7,965 nucleotides of DNA, taken from contig CAZQZC010000129.1 in NCBI GenBank assembly GCA_964597685.1, positions 1-7,965 on the forward strand, in the 5' to 3' direction. The notes beneath the pieces are model-generated. The model made no database searches, had not been told where the DNA came from, and saw only the letters and a program-made list of their open reading frames with translations. Shown here in pieces: positions 1 through 6,347 of the stretch (the stretch's first letter is position 1; each line of letters begins with the position of its first letter). A program made the position numbers and the translations under genes. This DNA is from JBCBTJ01 sp964597685 (GTDB lineage: Bacteria > Pseudomonadota > Alphaproteobacteria > Caulobacterales > Hyphomonadaceae).

Positions 1-1170
1 CTAGGGCGACAGCTCAGCGGCGATCCGGTCCGCCAGCAGGCGGCCGTCAGCCGACAACGCTAAACGGCTGGCGGCGATAGTGATCAAGCCGGACGCTGAC
101 AGCGTTTCAAGCACGTTGGCGTCGACGGGCGAGGCGGCTAACCCCTCCACGCGTGCGAGCTCAACCCCATCGGCGACGCGCAGCCCCATGGCCAGGACTT
201 CCCGCGCGACATCGATCGTATTCAACGGGTCGAGCTGATCCCAGCCCGTCCCTGTCTTGGCGACCTGCGTTATGTACTGGTCCGGCTTCAAGATTGCGCG
301 CGTCGCGAACCGGCTTGCTGACCTCGTCAGCCGGCCATGGGCGCCTGGGCCGACGCCGATCCAGTCGCCCGATCGCCAATAGACCATATTGTGACGGCTT
401 CGGAACACGTCCTCGGCGGCGTGGTTCGATATCTCGTAAGCGGGAAACCCGCTTGCGCCCGCGACGTCTTGGGTTGCGGCGTAGAGGTCAGCCTGGGCGT
501 CGTCCGGCATCGGCTCCAGGCGCCCACGCGCGGCCGCGTGTCCGAAGGCTGTCTTCGGCGCAATGGTCAATTCGTAAAGCGCCAAGTGCTGCGCGCCGAG
601 TGCTATGGCGGCCTGGAGTTCGCGTCGCCAAGCCTCAAGCGATTGGTTCGGCCGCGCATAGATTAGGTCAACCGACACCGACGGGAACTTCGAAAGCCCA
701 AGCTCTACCGCGTGTGTCGCCTGCGCCGCGGAATGGTCGCGCCCAAGAAAGTCGAGCGCTGCGTCGTCGAGGGATTGAACGCCGATCGAGAGGCGATTCA
801 CGCCCGCCGCTCGCCAGCCAGCGAGATCCGCCGTCAACAAGTCGTTCGGGTTCGCCTCAAGCGTGATCTCTGCGGCCTTCAAACCGAACAAGTCCTCGGC
901 GCGCTGAACGATTGCACCCACCTGATCGGGCCGCATGAGAGAGGGGGTGCCGCCGCCAAAGAAGATGCTGTCCAACGCAGGATGCTCTTCGAGCAGCCGC
1001 GCATGTCCGTCGAGATCCTGAAGCATCGCCGCGAGGAGCGCGCCAGTATCCCGTTCGCGTGCGGAATAAACGTTGAAGTCGCAATAGGGGCAGATGCGCG
1101 CGCAATAGGGCCAATGGACATAGAGCCCGAAGCCAAAGCGGGGACCCGCGTATGAAGCGGCGTTCGTCAC
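1..1170 (-). CDS. hemW: Radical SAM haem chaperone-like protein HemW
   Basis: A complete 389-residue protein of the HemN/HemW radical SAM family. The [4Fe-4S] cysteines form CxxxCxxC (C23, C27, C30) in a CARICPYCDF context. The residue two after the last cysteine is Phe (F32); oxygen-independent coproporphyrinogen oxidase HemN has a fourth cysteine there, so this is HemW. GGGTP (72-76), the LEANP segment (104-108) and SIGVQS (128-133) are the expected SAM-binding barrel motifs. HemW is known as a cytoplasmic haem-binding protein proposed to deliver haem to respiratory enzymes; it is not an established haem-synthesis enzyme. The start is GTG, with an in-frame TGA immediately before it, so no longer start is possible. 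No Shine-Dalgarno is visible. The start overlaps the rdgB stop as GTGA (1167-1170), pointing to coupled translation in an rdgB-hemW operon. Confidence 0.95.
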   Translation of the reverse strand: MTNAASYAGPRFGFGLYVHWPYCARICPYCDFNVYSARERDTGALLAAMLQDLDGHARLLEEHPALDSIFFGGGTPSLMRPDQVGAIVQRAEDLFGLKAAEITLEANPNDLLTADLAGWRAAGVNRLSIGVQSLDDAALDFLGRDHSAAQATHAVELGLSKFPSVSVDLIYARPNQSLEAWRRELQAAIALGAQHLALYELTIAPKTAFGHAAARGRLEPMPDDAQADLYAATQDVAGASGFPAYEISNHAAEDVFRSRHNMVYWRSGDWIGVGPGAHGRLTRSASRFATRAILKPDQYITQVAKTGTGWDQLDPLNTIDVAREVLAMGLRVADGVELARVEGLAASPVDANVLETLSASGLITIAASRLALSADGRLLADRIAAELSP

Positions 1171-1772
1171 TCAAGGAGCGCGCGTTTCAGTTTGGCGAAC
1201 GCATCGGCGCGGTGGCTCATGGCGTGCTTTTTGGCGGGATCCATTTCCCCGAACGTTTCCGTCTCCCCCTCGGGCACGAAGACAGGATCGAAGCCGAAGC
1301 CGCGTTCGCCGCGTGGCGGCCAGACTAGGCTGCCGCGCACTTCGCCCTGAAACACGGCTGAGCCGCCGTCGGGCCAAACAACCGCCAGCGCGCAGACGAA
1401 TTTCGCGCTACGGTCTTCCGAGCCCGTCGCCCGCAATTCCGTTTCGACACGCTCCATTGCGCGCATGAAGTCCCGCGGCTCGCCAGCCCAGTCGGCCGTA
1501 TAGACGCCCGGCGCGCCGTCGAGCGCTGAGACGTCGAGACCGGAATCATCGGATAAGGCCTGCACGCCTTCGGCCATCGCGGCGGCCCGCGCTTTCAGAA
1601 CTGCGTTGCCGGCGAATGTCGTTTCCGTCTCCTCGGGGACAGGCAATCCAAGTTCGGCCGCGGACACGACGTCAAATCCTGCTGGGGCGAACAAGTCAGT
1701 GAGTTCGCGAACCTTGCCATTATTATGAGTTGCTGCGATCAATCGTCCGGATTCCAGCTTTTTGGATGACAT
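1167..1772 (-). CDS. rdgB: XTP/dITP diphosphatase (non-canonical purine NTP pyrophosphatase)
   Basis: A 201-residue member of the Ham1/RdgB family, about the usual length. These enzymes hydrolyse ITP, dITP and XTP to the monophosphate and pyrophosphate, keeping deaminated purines out of DNA and RNA. Visible motifs in order: the N-terminal nucleotide-binding ATHNNGKVREL (14-24), TFAGNAVLKA (52-61), the catalytic SDDSGLDV (74-81, acidic pair D75/D76), the GAPGVYTA segment (86-93), GFGFDPVFVP (158-167) and the purine-recognition MSHRADAF (185-192). The ATG at 1772 fits the family N-terminus. It is first in a minus-strand pair with hemW (4-base overlap). In many Alphaproteobacteria rph lies directly upstream; here a plus-strand DUF2975/XRE pair separates them, so this gene needs its own promoter in the 1773-1887 gap. 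Confidence 0.96.
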   Translation of the reverse strand: MSSKKLESGRLIAATHNNGKVRELTDLFAPAGFDVVSAAELGLPVPEETETTFAGNAVLKARAAAMAEGVQALSDDSGLDVSALDGAPGVYTADWAGEPRDFMRAMERVETELRATGSEDRSAKFVCALAVVWPDGGSAVFQGEVRGSLVWPPRGERGFGFDPVFVPEGETETFGEMDPAKKHAMSHRADAFAKLKRALLE

Positions 1773-1790
1773 CGGCGTATCGCTCCCAAC

Positions 1791-1866
1791 TTGTTTTTAC
1801 CGCGAACCGCATTATCGTTTTGCGGTAAGAATGTGTTTGTTTCCGTGGGCGCTTTACCGAAGCGCT
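1791..1866. promoter_or_regulatory. Divergent control region with repeated TTACCG sites (putative operator)
   Basis: The 115-base gap between the rdgB and DUF2975 starts carries TTACCGC at 1797-1803 and its exact inverse GCGGTAA at 1822-1828. A nested ACCGCA/TGCGGT pair lies at 1806-1811 and 1821-1826, and another TTTACCG at 1853-1859. A 6-bp inverted repeat GCGCTT/AAGCGC (1849-1854, 1860-1865) encloses this last copy. On the minus strand GATAAT (1816-1811) could be the -10 of rdgB-hemW, although no good -35 is visible. On the plus strand TTGTTT (1791-1796) with TATCGT (1813-1818) is a weak candidate. Both would fall within or beside the repeat. I infer an operator for the XRE regulator encoded downstream; no binding evidence exists here. 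Confidence 0.45.
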
Positions 1867-1887
1867 CCGGACCATGGAAGGCTAAAG

Positions 1888-2421
1888 ATGGAGCCAATGG
1901 CGCGGAATTCGATGGCGGCGGCGCTGAGCATGGTGATGACGGCTGTGCTCTGGGTTGCGGTGATTGTCGGATTGGCCGCGCTCCTGGTGCTGGGCACGGG
2001 CCTGTGGGCGAGCCTCAATGGCGGCGAAGTGGAACTGCCGTTCGGCGGCGCTTTAGCCCAGGGCGTGAGCCCTTCAGCGTTCATTGCGGGTTTGTCGGCT
2101 TTGGTCGTGGTTGCGCCAAGCGTTGTCTACATCTGCATTCAGTTGAAGCGGATCCTGTCCACCCTGGCCGAAGGCGATCCTTTTGTACCTGAAAACGGCC
2201 CTCGGCTTGGACGAATCGCCGTCGCCGTGGCAATCATGGAATTGGCGCGTTACGCAACTGTCGTGGCGCTCAACGCGTTTGTCGATTTCGGCGAGGGTAT
2301 GACTGAGCCTCGTCTTTCAATCAATCTTGCAGCATGGGCGTCGATCGCGGCCTTGCTGGTCCTGTCTCAGGTGTTTCGCGAAGGCACGCGTCTGAGAGAG
2401 GAAGAGAAGATGACGATTTAG
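1888..2421 (+). CDS. DUF2975 domain membrane protein
   Basis: A 177-residue integral membrane protein of the DUF2975 family, whose molecular function is unknown. Four hydrophobic segments are visible at about residues 12-40, 64-86, 107-130 and 145-163. Two family signatures stand out: GDPFVPENGPRLGRIA (96-111) and the C-terminal VFREGTRLREEEKMTI (162-177). The frame is open back to an ATG at 1762, but that start lies over the beginning of rdgB and would add 42 residues unlike a membrane protein N-terminus. The ATG at 1888 has GGAAGG (1876-1881) six bases upstream and is preferred; an ATG at 1897 is a weaker option. It is followed nine bases later by an XRE-type regulator in the same direction. 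Such DUF2975-regulator pairs are common in bacteria, which suggests that the membrane protein and the regulator work together, possibly in sensing. This is inference. Confidence 0.85.
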   Translation: MEPMARNSMAAALSMVMTAVLWVAVIVGLAALLVLGTGLWASLNGGEVELPFGGALAQGVSPSAFIAGLSALVVVAPSVVYICIQLKRILSTLAEGDPFVPENGPRLGRIAVAVAIMELARYATVVALNAFVDFGEGMTEPRLSINLAAWASIAALLVLSQVFREGTRLREEEKMTI

Positions 2422-2430
2422 GAGCCCTGA

Positions 2431-2664
2431 TTGGCCATTCGAGTTAACCTCGACCGCGTCCTGTTGGATCGCCGCATGTCCCTCACCGAATTGTCGGAGA
2501 AGGTGGGCGTGACGTTGGCCAATCTGTCGATTCTCAAGACCGGCAAAGCCAAGGCGGTGCGGTTCTCAACGCTCGAAAAGCTTTGCGAAGTGCTGCAATG
2601 CCAACCGGGCGACATACTGGTCTGGGAAGAGGATGAAGGCGAAAACCAGCAGGCGGCTGAATAG
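2431..2664 (+). CDS. Small XRE/Cro-CI family helix-turn-helix regulator
   Basis: A 77-residue protein that is almost only a DNA-binding domain. The helix-turn-helix covers roughly residues 16-40 (MSLTELSEKVGVTLANLSIL and on), followed by FSTLEKLCEVLQCQPGDIL (45-63), the typical fourth and fifth helices of short HTH_26-like regulators partnered with DUF2975 proteins. The acidic tail (66-77) has no recognisable domain. The start is TTG at 2431; AGGAG (2420-2424), overlapping the TAG of the preceding gene, sits six bases upstream and supports it, and the protein then begins with the family-like MAIRVNLDRVLLDRRMS. It probably shares a transcript with the DUF2975 gene and may bind the repeats at 1797-1859 to control itself and perhaps rdgB-hemW. 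It ends 12 bases from the convergent rph stop, with no terminator hairpin between. Confidence 0.9.
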   Translation: MAIRVNLDRVLLDRRMSLTELSEKVGVTLANLSILKTGKAKAVRFSTLEKLCEVLQCQPGDILVWEEDEGENQQAAE

Positions 2665-2676
2665 GGTCTTGGGACT

Positions 2677-3402
2677 TTAGCCGAGCGCGTTTTGTTGCAC
2701 CGCGAACAGCGCGCTGCAGCCTTGTTCCGCCAGCTTGAGCAATTGCTCCAGTTCGCCGCGCGTGAACGGGCGCTCTTCGCCTGTGCCTTGGACCTCGATG
2801 AATCCGCCGTCTGAGGACATGACGACGTTCATATCAGCCGCGCCTTGCGAATCCTCAGGATAATCAAGATCGAGAACTGGGGTGTCCTGGTAGACGCCGA
2901 CGGAAATCGCAGCGGCTTGTTTCCGGATCGGATCGTGCTTGATCATCCCTTCGTCTTTGAGCCAGCGAAGCGCAAGCGCCATGGCGACGAAGCCGCCCGT
3001 AATTGCGGCTGTGCGCGTGCCCCCGTCGGCTTGGACGACGTCGCAGTCCAGCGTGATCGTGTTTTCGCCGAGCGCTTCGAGATCGACCACCGACCGCAAG
3101 GATCGCCCGATCAGGCGCTGGATCTCCTGGGTCCGGCCCGATTGCTTTCCAGCGGCGGCTTCGCGCCGGCCGCGCGTATGCGTGGCGCGCGGCAGCATGC
3201 CGTATTCGCCGGTCACCCAACCGGAGCCCTGGCCCTTCAGCCATCCGGGCACGCCCTGTTGCCAGCTGGCCGTGCAGAGCACGTGGGTGTGGCCGAAGCG
3301 TGCGAGGCAGGATCCTTCCGCATAGCGAGACACCGATGTTTCGAGTGTCACGTCGCGCATCTGATCCGCAGCGCGTCCTGAGGGTCGGATGAAGCCTGAC
3401 AT
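2677..3402 (-). CDS. rph: Ribonuclease PH
   Basis: A 241-residue protein of the expected RNase PH length. The enzyme is a phosphate-dependent 3'-5' exoribonuclease that trims tRNA 3' ends and acts as a ring-shaped hexamer in the cytoplasm. Recognisable segments: MSGFIRPSGRAADQMRDVTL (1-20), GEYGMLPRATHTRGRREA (65-82), the conserved QSGRTQEIQRLIGRSLR stretch (87-103), the phosphate-binding GGTRT (127-131), and the acidic catalytic region LDLDYPEDS followed by ADMNVVM (177-195). The ATG at 3402 has a strong AGGAGG on the minus strand (3414-3409), six bases upstream. It is divergent from hrcA, as in many alphaproteobacterial genomes, but is cut off from its usual downstream partners rdgB-hemW by the plus-strand DUF2975/XRE pair. 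Confidence 0.97.
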   Translation of the reverse strand: MSGFIRPSGRAADQMRDVTLETSVSRYAEGSCLARFGHTHVLCTASWQQGVPGWLKGQGSGWVTGEYGMLPRATHTRGRREAAAGKQSGRTQEIQRLIGRSLRSVVDLEALGENTITLDCDVVQADGGTRTAAITGGFVAMALALRWLKDEGMIKHDPIRKQAAAISVGVYQDTPVLDLDYPEDSQGAADMNVVMSSDGGFIEVQGTGEERPFTRGELEQLLKLAEQGCSALFAVQQNALG

Positions 3403-3453
3403 GGATCGCCTCCTAATCTGTCGGGGGCAGGAAGCCGGTTTCGCGCTTGGTGT

Positions 3454-3470
3454 CCACTCTTAAGCAGTGG
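3454..3470. promoter_or_regulatory. Inverted repeat in the rph-hrcA divergent gap
   Basis: CCACT (3454-3458) and AGTGG (3466-3470) form a 5+5 inverted repeat around CTTAAGC, in the 110-base gap that must hold the promoters of both rph and hrcA. It is too short to be convincing as an operator by itself. It is not a CIRCE element, whose consensus is TTAGCACTC, nine bases, GAGTGCTAA. I could not pick a confident -35/-10 pair for either gene in this gap. Confidence 0.25.
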
Positions 3471-3512
3471 GCGGGCAGGGTTATTGAAAGGCGCCGCGAG
3501 CGTGACTAATCC

Positions 3513-4604
3513 ATGTTCATGCACGAACCGAAACCGCCCTCGCTGATGCAGAGCCTCGACGCGCGGTCGCGGGATATCTTTCGTCGCGTCGTGGAATCGT
3601 ACCTGGAGACCGGTGAGCCCGTCGGTTCGCGCACATTGTCGAAGGGCGATATTCGGCTGTCGGCGGCGTCGATCCGCAACGTCCTTGCAGACCTCGCCGA
3701 CCTCGGGCTGCTGTCTTCGCCGCATATCAGCGCCGGTCGCTTGCCGACGCATGCGGGTTTGCGGTTGTTCGTCGACGGATTTCTGGAGCTCGGCGAACCG
3801 TCGGAGGTTGATCGCCAAGAGATTGAGGCGCGCTTGCGCACAGCGGGCGGGGAGCTTGACGCGGTTCTTGCGGAAGCCTCGGAGATCTTGTCCGGCCTTG
3901 CAGGCGGCGCCGGCCTCGTCTCCTCGCCTACACGCGATGCGCCAATACGGCAGGTCGAATTCGTGCCCTTGGCGGCGAATGAGGCGCTTTGCGTCCTGGT
4001 CACCGAGGACGGCGATATCGAGAATCGTCTCGTCGCGTTGCCCACCGAACTTCCAGCTACAGTTCTGATCGAGGCGACGAATTATCTCAATTCGCGTATG
4101 AAGGGGCGAACCCTCGCAGAGGCGCGTGATCTGATCGGACGGGAGTTCGGAGAGCGCCGCGCAGAGCTGGACCAGGCCGCGGCGGGGCTTGTCGAAGCTG
4201 GATTGGCGGAATGGTCCGGGGAAACACCTGAAAAGGGGCGCGCTTTGATCGTCCGCGGGCGCGCCAATCTGTTGGAGGACGCCAAGGCCGCTGAGGACTT
4301 GGACAAGGTCCGTGTCCTGTTCGAGATCATGGAGCGCCAGCAAAGCCTGCTCGACGTGCTTGATTCGACCCGGGAGGCCGAGGGCGTCCGCCTTTTCATC
4401 GGCGCGGAGAACCGTCTGTTTCCATTGTCGGGTTCCAGCGTGATCGTCGCTCCCTATATGAGCGCGCAGAGGGAGGTCGTCGGCGCTCTGGGCGTCATCG
4501 GACCGACCCGGCTGAATTACGCCCGGGTCATTCCCATGGTGGATTATACGGCGAAAGTGGTCGGCGAGATTGTCGACCGCCGGCGCGGCAAGAATGAGGG
4601 ATAG
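3513..4604 (+). CDS. hrcA: Heat-inducible transcription repressor HrcA
   Basis: A 363-residue HrcA, slightly longer than the usual size of about 350. HrcA represses chaperone operons by binding CIRCE operators and depends on GroESL for activity. The N-terminal winged helix shows VVESYLETGEPVGSRTLSK (26-44) and then the signature from SAASIRNVLADLADLGLL (50-67) through HISAGRLPTHAGLRLFVDG (71-89). A central GAF-like dimerisation region follows. The C-terminal family block GVIGPTRLNYARVIPMVDYT lies at 327-346. The ATG at 3513 is used, but its ribosome binding site is weak; ATG 3519 is equally possible and M12 (3546) would still keep the DNA-binding domain. It is followed five bases later by grpE, so the two form an operon. 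Because no CIRCE lies upstream, HrcA probably acts on a groESL operon elsewhere, as known in Caulobacter. Confidence 0.96.
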   Translation: MFMHEPKPPSLMQSLDARSRDIFRRVVESYLETGEPVGSRTLSKGDIRLSAASIRNVLADLADLGLLSSPHISAGRLPTHAGLRLFVDGFLELGEPSEVDRQEIEARLRTAGGELDAVLAEASEILSGLAGGAGLVSSPTRDAPIRQVEFVPLAANEALCVLVTEDGDIENRLVALPTELPATVLIEATNYLNSRMKGRTLAEARDLIGREFGERRAELDQAAAGLVEAGLAEWSGETPEKGRALIVRGRANLLEDAKAAEDLDKVRVLFEIMERQQSLLDVLDSTREAEGVRLFIGAENRLFPLSGSSVIVAPYMSAQREVVGALGVIGPTRLNYARVIPMVDYTAKVVGEIVDRRRGKNEG

Positions 4605-4609
4605 CGAAC

Positions 4610-5200
4610 ATGTCGAGCGAAGACTTGACCGAAACTGACAATGTTGAAGCCGAAAGCGCGGTTGACGCCACGCCGGAAGCCGAGGTCGCGCCGACCCCCG
4701 AGGCGCGGGTCGCCGAACTTGAAGAAGAGCTCGCCGGCGCGAAGGACAAGTTGCTGCGCGCCGTCGCCGAGATGGACAATATCCGCAAGCGCGCCGAGCG
4801 TCAGGTCGCCGACGAGCGGGTCTATTCGATCGAGCGGTTCGCGCGGGACCTTTTGTCGGTGTCCGACAATTTGTCGCGTGCGCTGGAGGCTTTGCCCGAT
4901 GAGGCGCGGGACGGCCTGTCGGAGGCGGGCCAAGGCTTGCTGGCCGGCGTTGAGATGACGCAGAAAGAGCTGCACGCCGTCTTCGCGCGTCACGGAGTTA
5001 CGGCTGTCGATGCAACCGAAGGCGCTGCGTTTGATCCAAACCTGCACCAAGCGGTCAGTCAGATCCCGTCCGATCAGCCTTCGGGCCGCATTGCCGCGCC
5101 CTTCCAGTCGGGGTGGAAGATCGGAGATCGTGTGTTGCGCGCGGCGATGGTCGCCGTCAGCGCGGGCCAGCCGACGCCGTCCGACGGCTCAGGCGGCTGA
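4610..5200 (+). CDS. grpE: Nucleotide exchange factor GrpE (DnaK co-chaperone)
   Basis: A 196-residue GrpE. It promotes ADP release from DnaK and works as a dimer in the cytoplasm. Residues 1-30 are acidic, low-complexity and presumably disordered. A long heptad-like helix runs from about 31 to 75, including LLRAVAEMDNIRKRAERQ (48-65). The hallmark FDPNLHQAV (141-149) and the C-terminal beta domain segment GWKIGDRVLRAAMVAV (168-183) are intact. The ATG at 4610 has GAGGGA (4596-4601) eight bases upstream, inside the end of hrcA, consistent with coupled expression. Its last 12 bases (5189-5200) overlap the end of the convergent ATP-grasp gene, so no intergenic terminator exists between them. 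Its partner dnaK begins about 2.4 kb downstream under its own heat-shock promoter. Confidence 0.97.
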   Translation: MSSEDLTETDNVEAESAVDATPEAEVAPTPEARVAELEEELAGAKDKLLRAVAEMDNIRKRAERQVADERVYSIERFARDLLSVSDNLSRALEALPDEARDGLSEAGQGLLAGVEMTQKELHAVFARHGVTAVDATEGAAFDPNLHQAVSQIPSDQPSGRIAAPFQSGWKIGDRVLRAAMVAVSAGQPTPSDGSGG

Positions 5201-6181
5201 TCGCGCCTCTTCGATACGTCCGGGCCGCAGGCTGGGCTCTTCGCCATTTATAATGCGCTGCACATCGTCGGCGAGGAACGGCAGGGTTGGATCCTCGAAG
5301 AATTTGGCGATGTAGAGGTCCAGCGTTTCTGGTTGGAATCGTCCGGCGCAATTGCGGACGAAATGCGTGAGTTCGCCGATATAGATCCGATTATCGAGTA
5401 CGTAGAAATCAACCCGCAGAGCCGGAAAATCAGAACTGACGGCCCGGCAGGCTCGGAGTAGTTCGTCCAATTGGGCCATGTACGGGAACGCGCCGTCATG
5501 CCTTGGCAAGTGAAATTCGGCTGGAATTGGCTCGCCTTCAACATCGTAAAATGCGCGCGAGTGAGAAATGGTCCGGGCGATGTCCAGCTGGATGATCTTC
5601 GGCTCGCCGTGGAAGCAGAAAATCTTGACGTCCGCGGGCGGGTGGCCGCCGACGTTTAGGAACGGCTCTATGATGACGCGTCGATCCAAGTCCTTGTAAT
5701 TCGGCTCGCGAGAAAAATAGAAATAGTCGAGCTTGAACCATTCCCGCATGCGCTTGCGCTCGCGCTTAGTGGGTTTGCGGCCGTCGAAGATAATGAACTC
5801 TCCGCAATTGTGCGCGGGCTTAGCAACGCAGCGCTCGGGGAAGTGGTATCGGTCCAATTCCTCGGCCGTGTTCAACACATCAATCGTCGGGACAATGAAG
5901 TCCGGTCCGAGACGGTCTTCGATGAAAGATTTGACGTTGACCTTGCAAGTCGTCCGCTTCCGCAAGCTCGAGCGCGCTTCCGGGGCGAGTTTGTGGCGCA
6001 TCAGAAATTCGGAATAGTACTTCGGCTCCCGCCAATTCGCCCAAGTCTTCTGATCGGCGAAGTAGTGCACCTGCGCTGCGATGTGATTGACGAAATCAGT
6101 ATCGGGAAGCCATCGACAAACCGTCCGCTCCACATAGCGTAGGAAACGGAAACTCCAATTGTACCGATCTTCGAATCGCAT
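5189..6181 (-). CDS. TupA-like ATP-grasp protein
   Basis: A 330-residue protein of the TupA-like ATP-grasp family (PF14305 type), named for a teichuronopeptide synthesis gene and usually found with surface polysaccharide genes. ATP-grasp enzymes join a carboxylate to an amine via an acyl-phosphate. Visible blocks: FVNHIAAQVHYFADQKTWANW (30-50), CVAKPAHNCGEFIIFDGR (118-135, K121 as likely ATP-binding lysine), VIIEPFL (169-175), ADVKIFCFHGEPKIIQLDIAR (183-203) and LRVDFYVLDNRIYIGELTHF (255-274), with D258 and E270 as probable metal ligands. The frame is open to a TTG at 6256, but ATG 6181 is preferred: the protein then starts MRFEDRYNW, and GAGGAG (6197-6192) lies ten bases upstream. No glycosyltransferase or other surface-polymer gene adjoins it, so the substrate is unknown. 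Several sampled 60-base lines are about 50-52% GC, below the neighbours, hinting at transfer. Confidence 0.85.
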   Translation of the reverse strand: MRFEDRYNWSFRFLRYVERTVCRWLPDTDFVNHIAAQVHYFADQKTWANWREPKYYSEFLMRHKLAPEARSSLRKRTTCKVNVKSFIEDRLGPDFIVPTIDVLNTAEELDRYHFPERCVAKPAHNCGEFIIFDGRKPTKRERKRMREWFKLDYFYFSREPNYKDLDRRVIIEPFLNVGGHPPADVKIFCFHGEPKIIQLDIARTISHSRAFYDVEGEPIPAEFHLPRHDGAFPYMAQLDELLRACRAVSSDFPALRVDFYVLDNRIYIGELTHFVRNCAGRFQPETLDLYIAKFFEDPTLPFLADDVQRIINGEEPSLRPGRIEEARSAA

Positions 6182-6182
6182 T

Positions 6183-6211
6183 CGCCGTTTTCTCCTCAAC
6201 GGCGTGCGCCG
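6183..6211 (-). promoter_or_regulatory. Hairpin presenting the ATP-grasp ribosome binding site, with an alternative pairing
   Basis: Read on the minus strand, CGCCGTT (6204-6198) and AACGGCG (6189-6183) can form a perfect 7-bp stem with the 8-base loop GAGGAGAA. The loop is the Shine-Dalgarno of the ATP-grasp gene, and the 3' arm ends one base before the ATG. The 5' arm can instead pair with an earlier CGGC (6211-6208), giving a 4-bp stem with loop GCAC. The two structures exclude each other. This is visible sequence symmetry; a role in translational control, for example by an RNA-binding protein, is inference. Confidence 0.45.
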
Positions 6212-6227
6212 CACTCCAAAGCTCCGC

Positions 6228-6256
6228 CGTATAGTGAGGTCCGGGCGCGTGTGCAA
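6228..6256 (-). promoter_or_regulatory. Candidate housekeeping promoter for the ATP-grasp gene
   Basis: On the minus strand TTGCAC (6256-6251) and TATACG (6233-6228) are separated by 17 bases. The -10 can also be read as CTATAC, matching the CTANA core of the Caulobacter-type housekeeping consensus. The -35 matches the consensus only in TTG. Transcription would begin near 6222 and give a leader of about 40 bases that contains all arms of the hairpin at 6183-6211. Confidence 0.35.
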
Positions 6257-6347
6257 ACTTTGATTTCACAGCTCAGCCGTGCCCGCTCGGCTTGCGCCGC
6301 GATGAATTCCGGGGTTCACCGGCGTCGACGTAGTTTGAAAGCGAACC

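Noticed and set aside
1762..1887. A 42-residue N-terminal extension of the DUF2975 protein from ATG 1762
   Set aside because: It would overlap the start of rdgB and cross the repeat-rich control region, is not membrane-like, and ATG 1888 has a well-placed GGAAGG.
3454..3477. Possible CIRCE element before hrcA
   Set aside because: Only CACTC of the left half matches; the right half GAGTGCTAA is absent at the nine-base spacing.
3348..4343. A 331-codon minus-strand open frame opposite hrcA
   Set aside because: hrcA is intact with all its family motifs; the antisense frame has no recognisable domain and extends into rph. Long antisense frames are common in GC-rich coding DNA.
6182..6256. A 25-residue extension of the ATP-grasp protein from TTG 6256
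   Set aside because: It is Arg-rich, unlike the family, would cover a candidate promoter, and ATG 6181 has GAGGAG ten bases upstream.
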